Assembly: GCA_004558035.1 (NCBI GenBank)
Contig: SFEJ01000005.1
Coordinates: 22,495 to 86,494, forward strand
Source of the DNA: Opitutia bacterium
Lineage (GTDB): Bacteria; Verrucomicrobiota; Verrucomicrobiia; Opitutales; UBA953
DNA: 64,000 nt
Direction of reading: 5' to 3'
Shown: in pieces, positions 46,102-55,200 of the stretch
How positions within the stretch are numbered: position 1 is the stretch's first letter
Layout: each line of letters starts with the position of its first letter
The notes under the pieces: generated by a model
The model's input: only the letters and a program-made list of their open reading frames with translations
The model's database searches: none
Told to the model about the DNA's origin: nothing
Position numbers and translations under genes: made by a program

Positions 46102-47775
46102 ATGCCGAACTCCGAAAAAGCCTCCTTCAACGTCGCGCGCTTTCTCCGCGAATCCGCCGAGCGCGTGCCCGACGTCTGCGCCGTGCGCCGCCCGGACGGC
46201 GGAGCCGAGCTCACGTTCGCGCGGCTCGACCGCGTCACGGCGGCGACGGCGGCGCTCTTCGCCGAGCGCGGCATTCGCGCGGGAACGCGCACGCTGCTCA
46301 TGGCGCGCCCGGGGCTCGACCTCATTTTGTGCGCGTTCGCGCTGTTCCGTCTCGGCGCCGTTCCCGTCGCGATCGATCCCGGCATGGGGCTGAAGAGCTT
46401 TCTGCGCTGCGTGCGCAGAACGGAGCCGCAGGCGCTCGTCGGCATTCCGCTCGCGCAGTGGGTGCGCCGCGTCTTCTTCCGCCAGTTCGCTTCGGTGAAG
46501 ACCGCCGTCACCGTCGGCACGCGCGCGTTTTCCCGCGAAGTCGAAAGGCGTTCCCGCGACGCCGCGCTCCCGACCGAAATCGCGCGCGCGGACGCCGAAC
46601 AGCTCGCCGCGATTCTCTTCACCAGCGGCTCCACGGGCGCGCCGAAGGGCGTGTGCTACACGCACGGCATGTTCGACGCGCAGCGCGAGATCGTGCGCGA
46701 CTTCTACGGCATCGCGCCGGGCGAAATCGACCTGCCCCTGCTGGCGATCTTCGCGCTCTTCAATCCCGCGCTGGGCATGACGACCGTCACGCCCCCGATG
46801 AACGCCGCCAAGCCCGCCGCGCTCGACCCGGAAAAAATCGTCCGCGCCGTGCGCGAAAACGGCGTCACCAATTCCTTCGGATCGCCGATTCTCTGGCGCA
46901 AAATCGCCGAACACTGCGCCGCGCGCGGCGAGACGCTGCCGAGCGTGCGCCGCGTGCTCTGCGCGGGAACGGCAGTGCCGCCCGACGTCATGGCGCTGCT
47001 GAAAAAAGTGCTCCCGAACGCCGAAATCCATTCGCCCTACGGCGCCACGGAAAACCTGCCCGTCTCCGACGTCACGGCGGACGACGTGCTCGCCCGCACG
47101 GGCGCGCTCACCGAGCACGGCCGCGGCACCTGCACGGGAACGCCGCTCCCGTGCAACCGCGTGCGCATCGTCCCGATACGCGACGGCGCGATCGCGGGCT
47201 TCGACGAGATTTCCCCGCTCCAGAAAAACGTTCCCGGCGAAATCTGCGTCTGCGGCCCGACGACCACGCGCGAATATTTCAACGACCCCGAGGCGACCCG
47301 CGCCGCGAAGATCCTCGACCGCGCCGACGGCTCCGTCTGGCACCGCATGGGCGACGTCGGCTACCTCGACGACGCCGGGCGGCTCTGGTTTCTCGGCCGC
47401 AAGGCGGAACGCGTCGAAACCGCCGCGGGAACGCTCTTCACCGAGGCGGTCGAGCCGATCTTCAACACGCATCCGGACGTCTTCCGCTGCGCGCTCGTCG
47501 GGCTGGGCGAACGCGGGAACGCGCTCCCGGCGATCGTCGTCGAGCCCCGCGCGGGAACGCCGAAAGCGCGCCTCGACGCGCTCCCCGCCGAACTGCTCGC
47601 GCTCGCCGCGCGGCACGAGGCGACCCGCGCCGTGCGCCGCGTCTTCGTCCACCCGAAAAAATTCCCCGTGGACGTCCGCCACAACGCAAAGATTCACCGC
47701 CTCACGCTGAAGAAATTCTACGAAAAGCGCCTCCCGCCGGGAACCTTCTCCGCGCCCGGAAAATCCGCTGCGTGA
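46102..47775 (+). CDS. OleC-like AMP-dependent synthetase (fatty acyl-CoA ligase family)
   Basis: 557 residues from the ATG at 46102. ANL superfamily: the P-loop LFTSGSTGAPKGVCYTHGMF, the ATP-site EIHSPYGATENLP, the Asp of WHRMGDVGYLD and the C-terminal hinge WFLGRKAERVE. The segments LFRLGAVPVAIDPGMGLKSFL and FALFNPALGMTTVTPPM are those of OleC, the beta-lactone synthetase of long-chain olefin synthesis. OleA, OleB and OleD are not encoded here. An alternative is a generic fatty acid-CoA ligase family protein. Function of orphan OleC proteins is unclear. Confidence 0.82.
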   Translation: MPNSEKASFNVARFLRESAERVPDVCAVRRPDGGAELTFARLDRVTAATAALFAERGIRAGTRTLLMARPGLDLILCAFALFRLGAVPVAIDPGMGLKSFLRCVRRTEPQALVGIPLAQWVRRVFFRQFASVKTAVTVGTRAFSREVERRSRDAALPTEIARADAEQLAAILFTSGSTGAPKGVCYTHGMFDAQREIVRDFYGIAPGEIDLPLLAIFALFNPALGMTTVTPPMNAAKPAALDPEKIVRAVRENGVTNSFGSPILWRKIAEHCAARGETLPSVRRVLCAGTAVPPDVMALLKKVLPNAEIHSPYGATENLPVSDVTADDVLARTGALTEHGRGTCTGTPLPCNRVRIVPIRDGAIAGFDEISPLQKNVPGEICVCGPTTTREYFNDPEATRAAKILDRADGSVWHRMGDVGYLDDAGRLWFLGRKAERVETAAGTLFTEAVEPIFNTHPDVFRCALVGLGERGNALPAIVVEPRAGTPKARLDALPAELLALAARHEATRAVRRVFVHPKKFPVDVRHNAKIHRLTLKKFYEKRLPPGTFSAPGKSAA

Positions 47776-47832
47776 GCGCGTTCCCGCGTTGCCAGACACC
47801 TCCCGAAATGATTTTTTGAAAGAACTGCAAAA

Positions 47833-48915
47833 ATGAATACCATCAAAACCGACGACACCCGCATCCAGCGACGAAAGCCGCTGCTGACGCCCGCCCTGCT
47901 CATCGACGAAATCTGTCCGAGCGCCGCCGCCGTCAAAACCGTCGAATCCGCGCGCGCGCAGATCGGCGACATCCTCAACGGCAAGGACGACCGCCTGCTC
48001 TGCATCACCGGACCGTGCTCGATCCACGACATCGCCGCCGCCAAGGAATACGCGGGACGCCTCAAAAAGCTCGCCGAAAAACACGCGCGCGAGCTCTTCG
48101 TCGTCATGCGCACCTATTTCGAGAAGCCGCGCACCGTCGTCGGCTGGAAGGGGCTCATCAACGACCCGTTCATCGACGGCACGTTCCGCATCAACGAAGG
48201 GCTGCGCATCGCGCGCCGCCTGCTCTGCGACCTCGCGGAAGCCGGCGTTCCCGCGGCGACGGAATTCCTCGACCCGATCACGCCGCAGTTTCTCGCCGAC
48301 CTCGTCTCCTACGGCGCCATCGGCGCGCGCACGACGGAATCGCAGATTCACCGCGAACTCGCGTCGGGGCTTTCCATGCCCATCGGCTTCAAGAACGGCA
48401 CCGACGGCACGATTCAGGTCGCCATCGACGCCGTGCGCGCCGCGCATCATTCGCACTGGTTCCCGTCCGTCACGAAGGACGGCGTCGTCGCGATCTTCGA
48501 GACTCAGGGCAACAAGGACTCGCACATCATCCTGCGCGGCGGCTCGCGCACGGGCCCGAACTACGCGCCCGAATTCATCTCCGAATGCGTCGAAAAGCTC
48601 ACGAAGGTGAAGCTGCCCGCGTGCGTCGTCGTGGACTGCTCGCACGGGAACAGCAGAAAGGACTACTCGCGCCAGCCGCTCGTCGCCGCGGAACTCGGCG
48701 AACAGATCGCCGCGGGAACGCGCGCGATCGCCGGCGTGATGATCGAGAGCAATCTCGTCGAAGGCCGCCAGGACTACGACTGCAACAGCAAGGGCTCCTG
48801 CGTTTACGGGCAGAGCATCACCGACGCCTGTATCGATTTCGAAGCGACGGAGAAAGTTTGCGAAAACCTCGCCGCCGCCGTCCGCGCCCGCCGCGAAAAA
48901 CTCGCGCGCGGCTGA
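47833..48915 (+). CDS. aroG: 3-deoxy-7-phosphoheptulonate synthase (DAHP synthase, class I)
   Basis: 360 residues, class I alpha (AroFGH) type. Signature segments are CITGPCSIHDIAAAKEYA, MRTYFEKPRTVVGWKGLINDP, IGARTTESQIHRELASGLSMP, GFKNGTDGT, and the metal site VVDCSHGNSRKD. It condenses PEP and erythrose 4-phosphate, the first step of the shikimate pathway. The paralog letter (aroF/G/H) cannot be set. It is single; a strong terminator follows. Confidence 0.94.
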   Translation: MNTIKTDDTRIQRRKPLLTPALLIDEICPSAAAVKTVESARAQIGDILNGKDDRLLCITGPCSIHDIAAAKEYAGRLKKLAEKHARELFVVMRTYFEKPRTVVGWKGLINDPFIDGTFRINEGLRIARRLLCDLAEAGVPAATEFLDPITPQFLADLVSYGAIGARTTESQIHRELASGLSMPIGFKNGTDGTIQVAIDAVRAAHHSHWFPSVTKDGVVAIFETQGNKDSHIILRGGSRTGPNYAPEFISECVEKLTKVKLPACVVVDCSHGNSRKDYSRQPLVAAELGEQIAAGTRAIAGVMIESNLVEGRQDYDCNSKGSCVYGQSITDACIDFEATEKVCENLAAAVRARREKLARG

Positions 48916-48939
48916 GAGACAGCGTTCCCGCGCGACGCG

Positions 48940-48978
48940 AAAAAAGCGTTCCCGAAATTTCTCGGGAACGCTTTTTTC
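48940..48978. terminator. Bidirectional terminator, inverted motif pair
   Basis: AAAAAAGCGTTCCCGA and CTCGGGAACGCTTTTTT surround AATTT, between the convergent DAHP synthase and Cys-rich protein genes. Confidence 0.88.
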
Positions 48979-49018
48979 GTGCGGGACGAGCTCGGTCGTC
49001 CGCTCCTCCGTCTGCCGT

Positions 49019-49591
49019 TTACTCGGCGACGGCTTCTTCGACCGGCGGCGGCGGGAGCGCTTCGCCTTCGGCGGGGCCTTTGCCCTTCGGGCCGCGCATG
49101 CCCTTGCCCGGACGTTCGCCGCGGGGCGCGTGGGGACCGCGCGCTTCCTTGCCCGGCTTGTCGCCGCAGGAATCGCACTTTTCGGAACGCGGCGCGGCGG
49201 GGCGACGGAAGCCCTGGCGTTCGCCGCGCGGAGCGCCGCGGAATTCAGGCTTCGGGAGCTTGGAGAGCGCTTCGGCGCGCTGTTCCGGCGTCATGGCGCG
49301 GACGGCGGCGATTTCGTCGGCGAGCTTGGCGAGCGCCTCGTCGTCAAGCGAAAGCAGCATGTGCTTCACGTGGAAGCGCGGACGCGCCTGCGGCCCCTTG
49401 GCGCACGTCGAATCCTTGTCGCAGGATTTTTTGTCGCATTTGTCGTGCTTCGCGCACTTGCCTTCCTTGGCGCAGCGCTGCGTCGGGCAGCATTTCGCCT
49501 TTTCGGGAGCGGCGTTTTCGGCGGGAGCTTCGGCGAACGCGAAAAGGGACGCGGACGCGAGAGCGAGGACGGCGATGAGTTTGTTCTTCAT
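49019..49591 (-). CDS. Secreted Cys-rich protein with Spy-like segment
   Basis: 190 residues. A signal peptide (residues 1-22, cleavage after AEA) precedes a Cys/Lys/Asp-rich run (about residues 33-65) with cysteines arranged CCP..C...C..C....C..C...C, metallothionein-like. A central helix (about 75-110) holds MTPEQRAEALSKLPKPEF, Spy-like. Then comes another CDSC pair and an Arg/Gly/Pro-rich tail. Exported cysteines suggest metal binding or redox linkage. No family was recognised; the reading is tentative. Confidence 0.7.
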   Translation of the reverse strand: MKNKLIAVLALASASLFAFAEAPAENAAPEKAKCCPTQRCAKEGKCAKHDKCDKKSCDKDSTCAKGPQARPRFHVKHMLLSLDDEALAKLADEIAAVRAMTPEQRAEALSKLPKPEFRGAPRGERQGFRRPAAPRSEKCDSCGDKPGKEARGPHAPRGERPGKGMRGPKGKGPAEGEALPPPPVEEAVAE

Positions 49592-49796
49592 GATGTCTTT
49601 TCTGTTTGGATTTGTAATTGGTTTTTGTTGACGAACGGCCCCGATGAAATTCGTTTCCGTTTGTGCTCTTAAACCGCTCCCGCCGAAAAAAGTTTCGCGT
49701 CCGCGAAAAAAATTCTTCGCCGTCGTTTTCGCGGGGGCGACGTGCGCGGCATTCGCGGCTTGCGCCGGCGTTCCCGCGGTCGTTTACTTGCGTGCA

Positions 49797-50729
49797 ATGC
49801 TTGAGACTCTGCAACAGACGCACGCGCTTTTCCCGCACTTCTTCACGGGCGCGTTCTTCGTGCTGGGCGCGGTCATCGGGAGTTTTCTGAACGTCTGCAT
49901 CCTGCGCGTTCCGCGCGGCGAGAGCGTCGTCTTCCCCGGCTCGCACTGCGCGTGCGGCGCGCCGATTCCGCTGCGGCACAACATTCCGATTCTCTCGTGG
50001 TTCATTCTGCGCGGCCGCGCGGCGTGCTGCGGGCGGCGCTTCGGTTTCCGCTACGCGGCGGTGGAGGCGCTCACGGGAACGCTTTTCGCGTGCGCGTGGC
50101 AGTTTTTCCCGTGGCAGGACGCCGTCGCGCTGATGCTCTTCTGCGCGTTCGCCGTCGTGCTCGCCTTCATCGACTGGGACACGATGTGCCTGCCCGATTC
50201 CGTGAACGCGCCGTTCGTCGTCGCGGGGCTGCTGTGCTCGTTCGCGCTGCCGGAAATCCACGGCGCCGCGCCCGCCGCGGACGCCGCGCGCTGGCTCGTC
50301 GGCTTCCGCGAAGGCTTCGTTCCCGCGGTCGTCGGGCTGACGGTCGGGAGCGCGCTCGCCTACTGGGTGCGCTACTTCGCGTCGGTGATCGCGCGGCGCG
50401 AGGCGATGGGCGAAGGCGACGTGATTCTGCTCGGCGGCGTCGGGGCGTTTTTCGGCTGGCGCGGCGCGGTGTTCGCGTTTTTCGCGTCGTCGTTTCTGGG
50501 AATCGCAGCGGCGCTGCTCGCGCGGATTTTCGGAAAGCGCGTTCCCGCGGCGGCGCGCCCGGCGGAAGCGTCGCGGCTCGCGCTGGAAGGCGACGAGGAC
50601 GCGGCGCGGGAATTCGCCGCCGGAACCGAATCGTCCGCGTTCCCGCTCGGTCCGTGGCTGCTGCTCGGCGCGCTGATCTACCGCGTCTGCGGCGAAGCGC
50701 TCCTCGCGCGCCTCTTCCCGTTCACGTGA
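49797..50729 (+). CDS. pilD: Type IV prepilin peptidase (A24 family)
   Basis: 310 residues from the ATG at 49797; the open frame allows a longer N-terminus, but this start puts the first helix where the family has it (FFVLGAVIGSFLNVCILRVPRG). The catalytic aspartates lie in LAFIDWDTMCLPDSVN and GEGDVILLGGVG. The Cys-rich cytosolic loop is degenerate (HCACG...AACCG instead of CxxC...CxxC). It cleaves the leader of type IV pilins and pseudopilins, used for pili, type II secretion or DNA uptake. It is the first gene of a run with ExbBD. Which pilin system it serves is not seen. Confidence 0.92.
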   Translation: MLETLQQTHALFPHFFTGAFFVLGAVIGSFLNVCILRVPRGESVVFPGSHCACGAPIPLRHNIPILSWFILRGRAACCGRRFGFRYAAVEALTGTLFACAWQFFPWQDAVALMLFCAFAVVLAFIDWDTMCLPDSVNAPFVVAGLLCSFALPEIHGAAPAADAARWLVGFREGFVPAVVGLTVGSALAYWVRYFASVIARREAMGEGDVILLGGVGAFFGWRGAVFAFFASSFLGIAAALLARIFGKRVPAAARPAEASRLALEGDEDAAREFAAGTESSAFPLGPWLLLGALIYRVCGEALLARLFPFT

Positions 50730-50803
50730 AGGCGGAGACGCCCGCGCCTTCCGCGGCGTTTTGCTTGTTGAAAAGCGGGAGCGCGGAAATTTAAGATGGC
50801 GGC

Positions 50804-51361
50804 ATGGAAACAATCATTCGTGGAGCGGGCTGGTTTCTGCTGCCGCTCGGTTTTTGCTCGCTGTTCGCCGCGTTCATCGTCGCGGAAAGGCTGCTCGCGC
50901 TGCGGGCGTCGCGCGTGCTTCCCGCGGAGGCGCTGGAGCTGATTCTCGCGGGCGATTTCGCCGCGATCGCCAAGGCGTTCCCGCGGAGCGCGGCGGGCAA
51001 GATCGTCGCCTTCGCCCTGCGCGAAAATCCCGACCGCGAGGCGCTCGCGGCATACGCGCGGCTCGAATGCTCCCGCATGGAGCGCGGGCTTTTCGTGCTC
51101 GACTCCGTCGTCGCAATCGCGCCGCTCATCGGGCTTTTCGGCACGGTTTACGGGCTGTTCACGCTGTTCCCGGAAACGGGCGGACTGCCGGACCAGGCGT
51201 CGCTGACGCGCGGCGTCGGCCTCGCGCTCACGACGACGATGCTCGGGCTCTTCATCGCGATGCCCGCGCTGTTCGCCGACAACTGGATTTCGCGGAAGAT
51301 CGACGTGCTCGCCTCGCGCCTCGCGCTGCTGGTCGAGCGCCTCGACGCGCGGGAACGCTGA
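50804..51361 (+). CDS. exbB: MotA/TolQ/ExbB proton channel family protein
   Basis: 185 residues with three membrane helices (about 8-30, 100-128, 145-172); the conserved segment VLDSVVAIAPLIGLFGTVYGLF and GVGLALTTTMLGLFIAMPAL hold the channel residues. With the ExbD-like protein encoded next it forms the proton-driven motor that energises TonB or Tol systems at the inner membrane. Fourteen bases to exbD. TolQ and ExbB cannot be separated; the tol genes are not nearby. Confidence 0.9.
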   Translation: METIIRGAGWFLLPLGFCSLFAAFIVAERLLALRASRVLPAEALELILAGDFAAIAKAFPRSAAGKIVAFALRENPDREALAAYARLECSRMERGLFVLDSVVAIAPLIGLFGTVYGLFTLFPETGGLPDQASLTRGVGLALTTTMLGLFIAMPALFADNWISRKIDVLASRLALLVERLDARER

Positions 51362-51374
51362 AACCTGCTCCGCC

Positions 51375-51785
51375 ATGGCAGAAGTCTTCTACGCGCGCCG
51401 CCGCCGCATCTCCGGCATCAACATCGTCCCGCTCATCGACGTGATGACGGTGCTGATCTTCTTTTTTCTGATGAGCATGAAGTTCGACGACGTCGCGCAG
51501 CTCGGCATCACGCCGCCGAGCGCGGATTCCGCCGCGAAGGGGCGGACGGAGACGCGCCTCGTCGCCGCCGTGACGGGCTCGGGAGAGTTCTTCATCAACT
51601 CGGAGCCCGTTCCCGCCGGGGAATTCGCGGACGCGCTCGCGGCGCGCGCGAAGCGCCTCGGCGTCGCTTCGCTCGTGCTCGTCGCCGACGAGGACGCCGC
51701 GACGAAATACACCGTCTTCGTCGTCGATCAGGCGCAGAAGCACGGCCTGCAGGTTCAATTGCTGACAAGGAATCCCGATGAATAA
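51375..51785 (+). CDS. exbD: ExbD/TolR family protein
   Basis: 136 residues. An N-terminal helix holds the essential Asp: NIVPLIDVMTVLIFFFLM, with charged residues before it. The periplasmic domain follows (ETRLVAAVTGSGEFFINSEPV, LVLVADEDAATKYTVFVVDQA). It partners with the ExbB-like protein. Its stop overlaps the next gene's ATG by eight bases. Confidence 0.92.
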   Translation: MAEVFYARRRRISGINIVPLIDVMTVLIFFFLMSMKFDDVAQLGITPPSADSAAKGRTETRLVAAVTGSGEFFINSEPVPAGEFADALAARAKRLGVASLVLVADEDAATKYTVFVVDQAQKHGLQVQLLTRNPDE

Positions 51786-52197
51786 AAAAATCCTCACCTC
51801 CTTTTTCGCGCTGCTCGCCGCGGCGCTCTTCCCCGCGTGCGCCGAGCGCCGCGCCGACGTCTGGACGGACAGCCCCGCGCGGATTTCCGCCGCCGACCGC
51901 GAAACGCGCGCGCGCCGACGCGCCCACCTGCGCGAAGTGCTCAACCGCGTCGTGCTCGTGCGCATGAACGCGAAGGGCGACATCTGCATCGGCGAGGACG
52001 ATTCCGAGCTGCTCTCGCCCTTCGAATTCTCCGCGCAGATCGCCGCGATCGGCAAGGCCTCGCCCGGAAAGCCCGTGCTGTTCTTCTACGACGAAGACGC
52101 CGCGACCGCGCGCCCCGACGTGCGCGCCTTCATCATCCGCGAGTGCGGCCGCGCCAAGCTCGGACGCATCTACACGGAAGTTCCCGACAAGCTCTGA
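51778..52197 (+). CDS. Lipoprotein with ExbD/TolR-like periplasmic domain (putative)
   Basis: 139 residues. A signal peptide with lipobox (FPACAERR) replaces the usual TM helix. After it, RVVLVRMNAKGDICIGEDDSE, FEFSAQIAAIGKASPGKPVLFFYDEDAATARPDV and AFIIRECGRAKLGRIYTEVPD follow the ExbD/TolR periplasmic pattern: a strand, a helix, and the strand with PVLFFYDEDA. The pattern match is by eye. It overlaps exbD by eight bases. A soluble, lipid-anchored relative of ExbD would be unusual, acting perhaps as a partner. Confidence 0.6.
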   Translation: MNKKILTSFFALLAAALFPACAERRADVWTDSPARISAADRETRARRRAHLREVLNRVVLVRMNAKGDICIGEDDSELLSPFEFSAQIAAIGKASPGKPVLFFYDEDAATARPDVRAFIIRECGRAKLGRIYTEVPDKL

Positions 52198-52209
52198 CCG
52201 CGTTTCCGC

Positions 52210-55200
52210 ATGGCGAAAATCTCCCGCTTCCTCCTCGGCTCCGCCGCGCTCGCGCTCGTCGCGGCGGGCGGCGCGCTCTTCGCGCTCTCCCGCGATTCCG
52301 TGCAGGAAAAAATCGCCGTCGCGCTGCTGCGTTCCCGCGGCGTCGAGGCGAGCTTCGGCTCGTGGCGGTCGAGCGGTTTTTCCGATTTCGAGCTGGGCGA
52401 CGTCGCGCTGCGCTTTTCCGGCGGGCGCGAGCTGGCTCTGCCGCGCGCGCGCGTCCGCGCGAACGTTCCCGCCGCGCTCTTCGGCGCCGCGCCCGAAGCG
52501 GACCTCGAAGCGCCCGAGGGCGCGCGTCTGCGCGTCGGCGACGCGACGTTCGCGCTCGCGCTGCGCCGCGCTTCGCTTTCCGCCGCGGCGAAGGCGCGCA
52601 GCGAACTCGTCGGCGCCTGCGCGCGCGCGGACGTCCCCGACGCCGAGCCCGTCGAATTCGCGTTCGCCGGCGAAAACCGCGACGCGCAGCGCGACTTCGC
52701 ACCGCTCGCGTGGCTGGCGGGAACGCGCCGCGCGCGCGCCGAAATCGCCGGCGTCGTCTTCGAATCCGACGACGCGGGCGCGTGGAAAATCGCTTCCGCG
52801 CCCGGCGCGCCCTGCTCGGTTTCCGGCTCGGGAACGTTCGACGCGGAAAATTTTTCGGGAAAGATCGAGACGGATTTCGCGTCCGAAAAACTGCGCCGCT
52901 TCGGGTTTCTGCGCGAGGCGCCGCGGATGCGCGGCCGCGCGGCGCTCGACGTTTCCGGCGGCGGGAACGCGCGCGCCGTCGGCTTTTCCTGCGACGTGCG
53001 TTTCGAAGAGCTCGCGGGAACGTTCGCCGGCGTCTCGTTTCTGCCCGACGCCTCGCTGAACGCGCGCGGCGCGCTCGCATTTTCCAGCGACGCGTTTTCC
53101 GTCCGCTCGTTCTTCGCGTCGCTCTCCGCCGTCGCCGAAGGCGTGCCGCCCGTCGTGCTGGCGGAGATCTCGCTGCCGGAGGCGTTTTCCGTCGCGTTCG
53201 CGGACGGGATCAGATTTTCCGCGGGCGGCGAAGGCGACGCGCTCGCGTACGTGAAATTCAACGACGTTCCGCTGCCGCTGCTCAATCCGTTCCTCGCGCG
53301 CGGCTCCCGCGGGAACGCCGCCGCGGTCCGCGTCGAATCCGGCGCGCTCGCGGGAACGCTGAAGCTGATCCGCGACGGGAACGGCGACTTCGCGCTCGCG
53401 GGCGACGAACCGCTGCGCGTGCGCGACCTCGCGCTTTCGAAGGCGGGGCGCACGCTGTGGCGCGGCTTTTCCGCGAGCGTGCCCGCGCGCCTCGACGCGC
53501 GCGCCGACGAGCTCGCGCTGAGCTGCGCGGAGGCGCGGCTTTTCGACGACGCGGGAACGCGCGTCGGCGGGCTTTCGGCGCGCGCCTCGCGCGATTTCCG
53601 CGGCGGCGCGACGCGGCTCGAAGGTTCCGTTTCCGTCGAGCCCGCGGCGTTCCGGCGCGGCGCGTTCGGCGAGCTCTTTTCCGACGTGAAGGACCGCGAG
53701 CTCGCGCTGCGCTCGGACTTCGACGCGGAAATCGCCGACGGCGGCGCGCGCGTGAAGCGTTTCGAATTCGCGCTTTCCGAGCTCGGCGAAAACGCGGCGA
53801 CGCTGCTTTCGGCGACGACGGATCCCTTCGAATTCGCCCTCGGCGATCCTTTCGCCGGGCTCGCCGGCAAGGAGATCGCGCTGCGCGCCTCGGCGTTCCC
53901 GCTCTGCCTGCTGAACCTGCTTTCCGACGGGAAATTCCGCTTTTCGGGAACGCTCGACGGCGAAATCGAATTCGTCGGAGAAAAGGACAGCGTGGAATTT
54001 TCGACGCGCAAAAAGGGCATGACGATCCGCGACTTCGCGATGGCGGAAGAGGACGGCGCGCCGCTGCTGCGCGGGCTGTCGTTGAAATCCGACGACAATT
54101 TCGTCGGCGTCTCCCGCGACGCGTCCGGTAGCTTCGCGACCGCCGTCGATCTGAAGAACGCGCGGCTGAAGGGTTCCGCCGGCGCGGCGGTCGCTTCCGG
54201 CGATCTGTCTCTGCGCTTCGCGGGCAAAAAGCTCACTTCGCTCCGGGGCGACGTCTCGGGCTCGCTCGCCGAGCTGCCGCGCCAGCCGCTTTTCGCGGAA
54301 AACGTCGCCGTCTCCGCGGGAACGTTCGCCCTGCACGGCGCGCTGGACGCGTCCGCCGCGCGCGCGAAATTTTCGGCGGAACTGCGCGGGCTGCGCTCGC
54401 GCGAAACCGACGTCGAACCGCCGCGCGCGGTGACGCTCGAGCTCGCGCACGGCGAGGCGGAAGTCGGCGACGACGCGGCGCGCCTCGTCGTCGAGACCGA
54501 AGGCGCGGGGCGTTCCCGCGTGCTCGCGCGCTTTTCCCGGCTGGATTTCGACCGCGAAAACGGCGTCACGCGTTTCGACGCGTCCGTGAACGCGCCGAAG
54601 CTCTACGCGGAAGACTTTCTCGCGCTCGCGCGGACGTTTTCTCCGCCGCGTTCGGAAGCGGCGCGCGCGGCGGCGGTCTCCGTCGCGGCGGCGGGCGAAA
54701 TCGCGAAGAACGCCGTCGTTCCCGGCGAAGCCGCGGAGCCCGTTCCCGCGCCCGCGCGTCCGAAGCCTTCCGCGCGCGGCGTTCCCGCGAAGGCGCCGGC
54801 GGCGCCGTGGGCGGCGTTCGAAGGCAGAGCGAAATTCCGCGTCGGAGAGCTGGTCGTCCCCGAAAACGTGATCCGCGGGTTCGAGGGCGAGGCGCGCTCG
54901 GACGCGCGGCGGCTCGCGATTTCCGCGACGTCGCGGACGTTCTTCGGCGGGACGTTTTCGCTGAACGCCTCGCTCGAAGCGCGGGAACGCGCGCCGTTCT
55001 TCCTCGCGGAGACGCGGGCGGAAATCCGCGACGCGCGTCTCTGCGACGCCGTTCCCGCGCTGCGCGGGAAGAATCCGCCGCCGACGGAAGGCGTCTTCGC
55101 CGTCGATTTCTCCTCGCGCGCGGAAGCGGATTCGCCCGACGCGCTTCCCGACGCCTTCGCCGCGCGCGCGCGCATTTCAGGCCGCGAAGGGCGCGTGCGC

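Noticed and set aside
51595-54450. A 951-codon ORF antisense to the ExbD/AsmA-like region
   Set aside because: Arg/Ala/Glu-rich shadow without domains. The plus-strand genes overlap in a proper operon.
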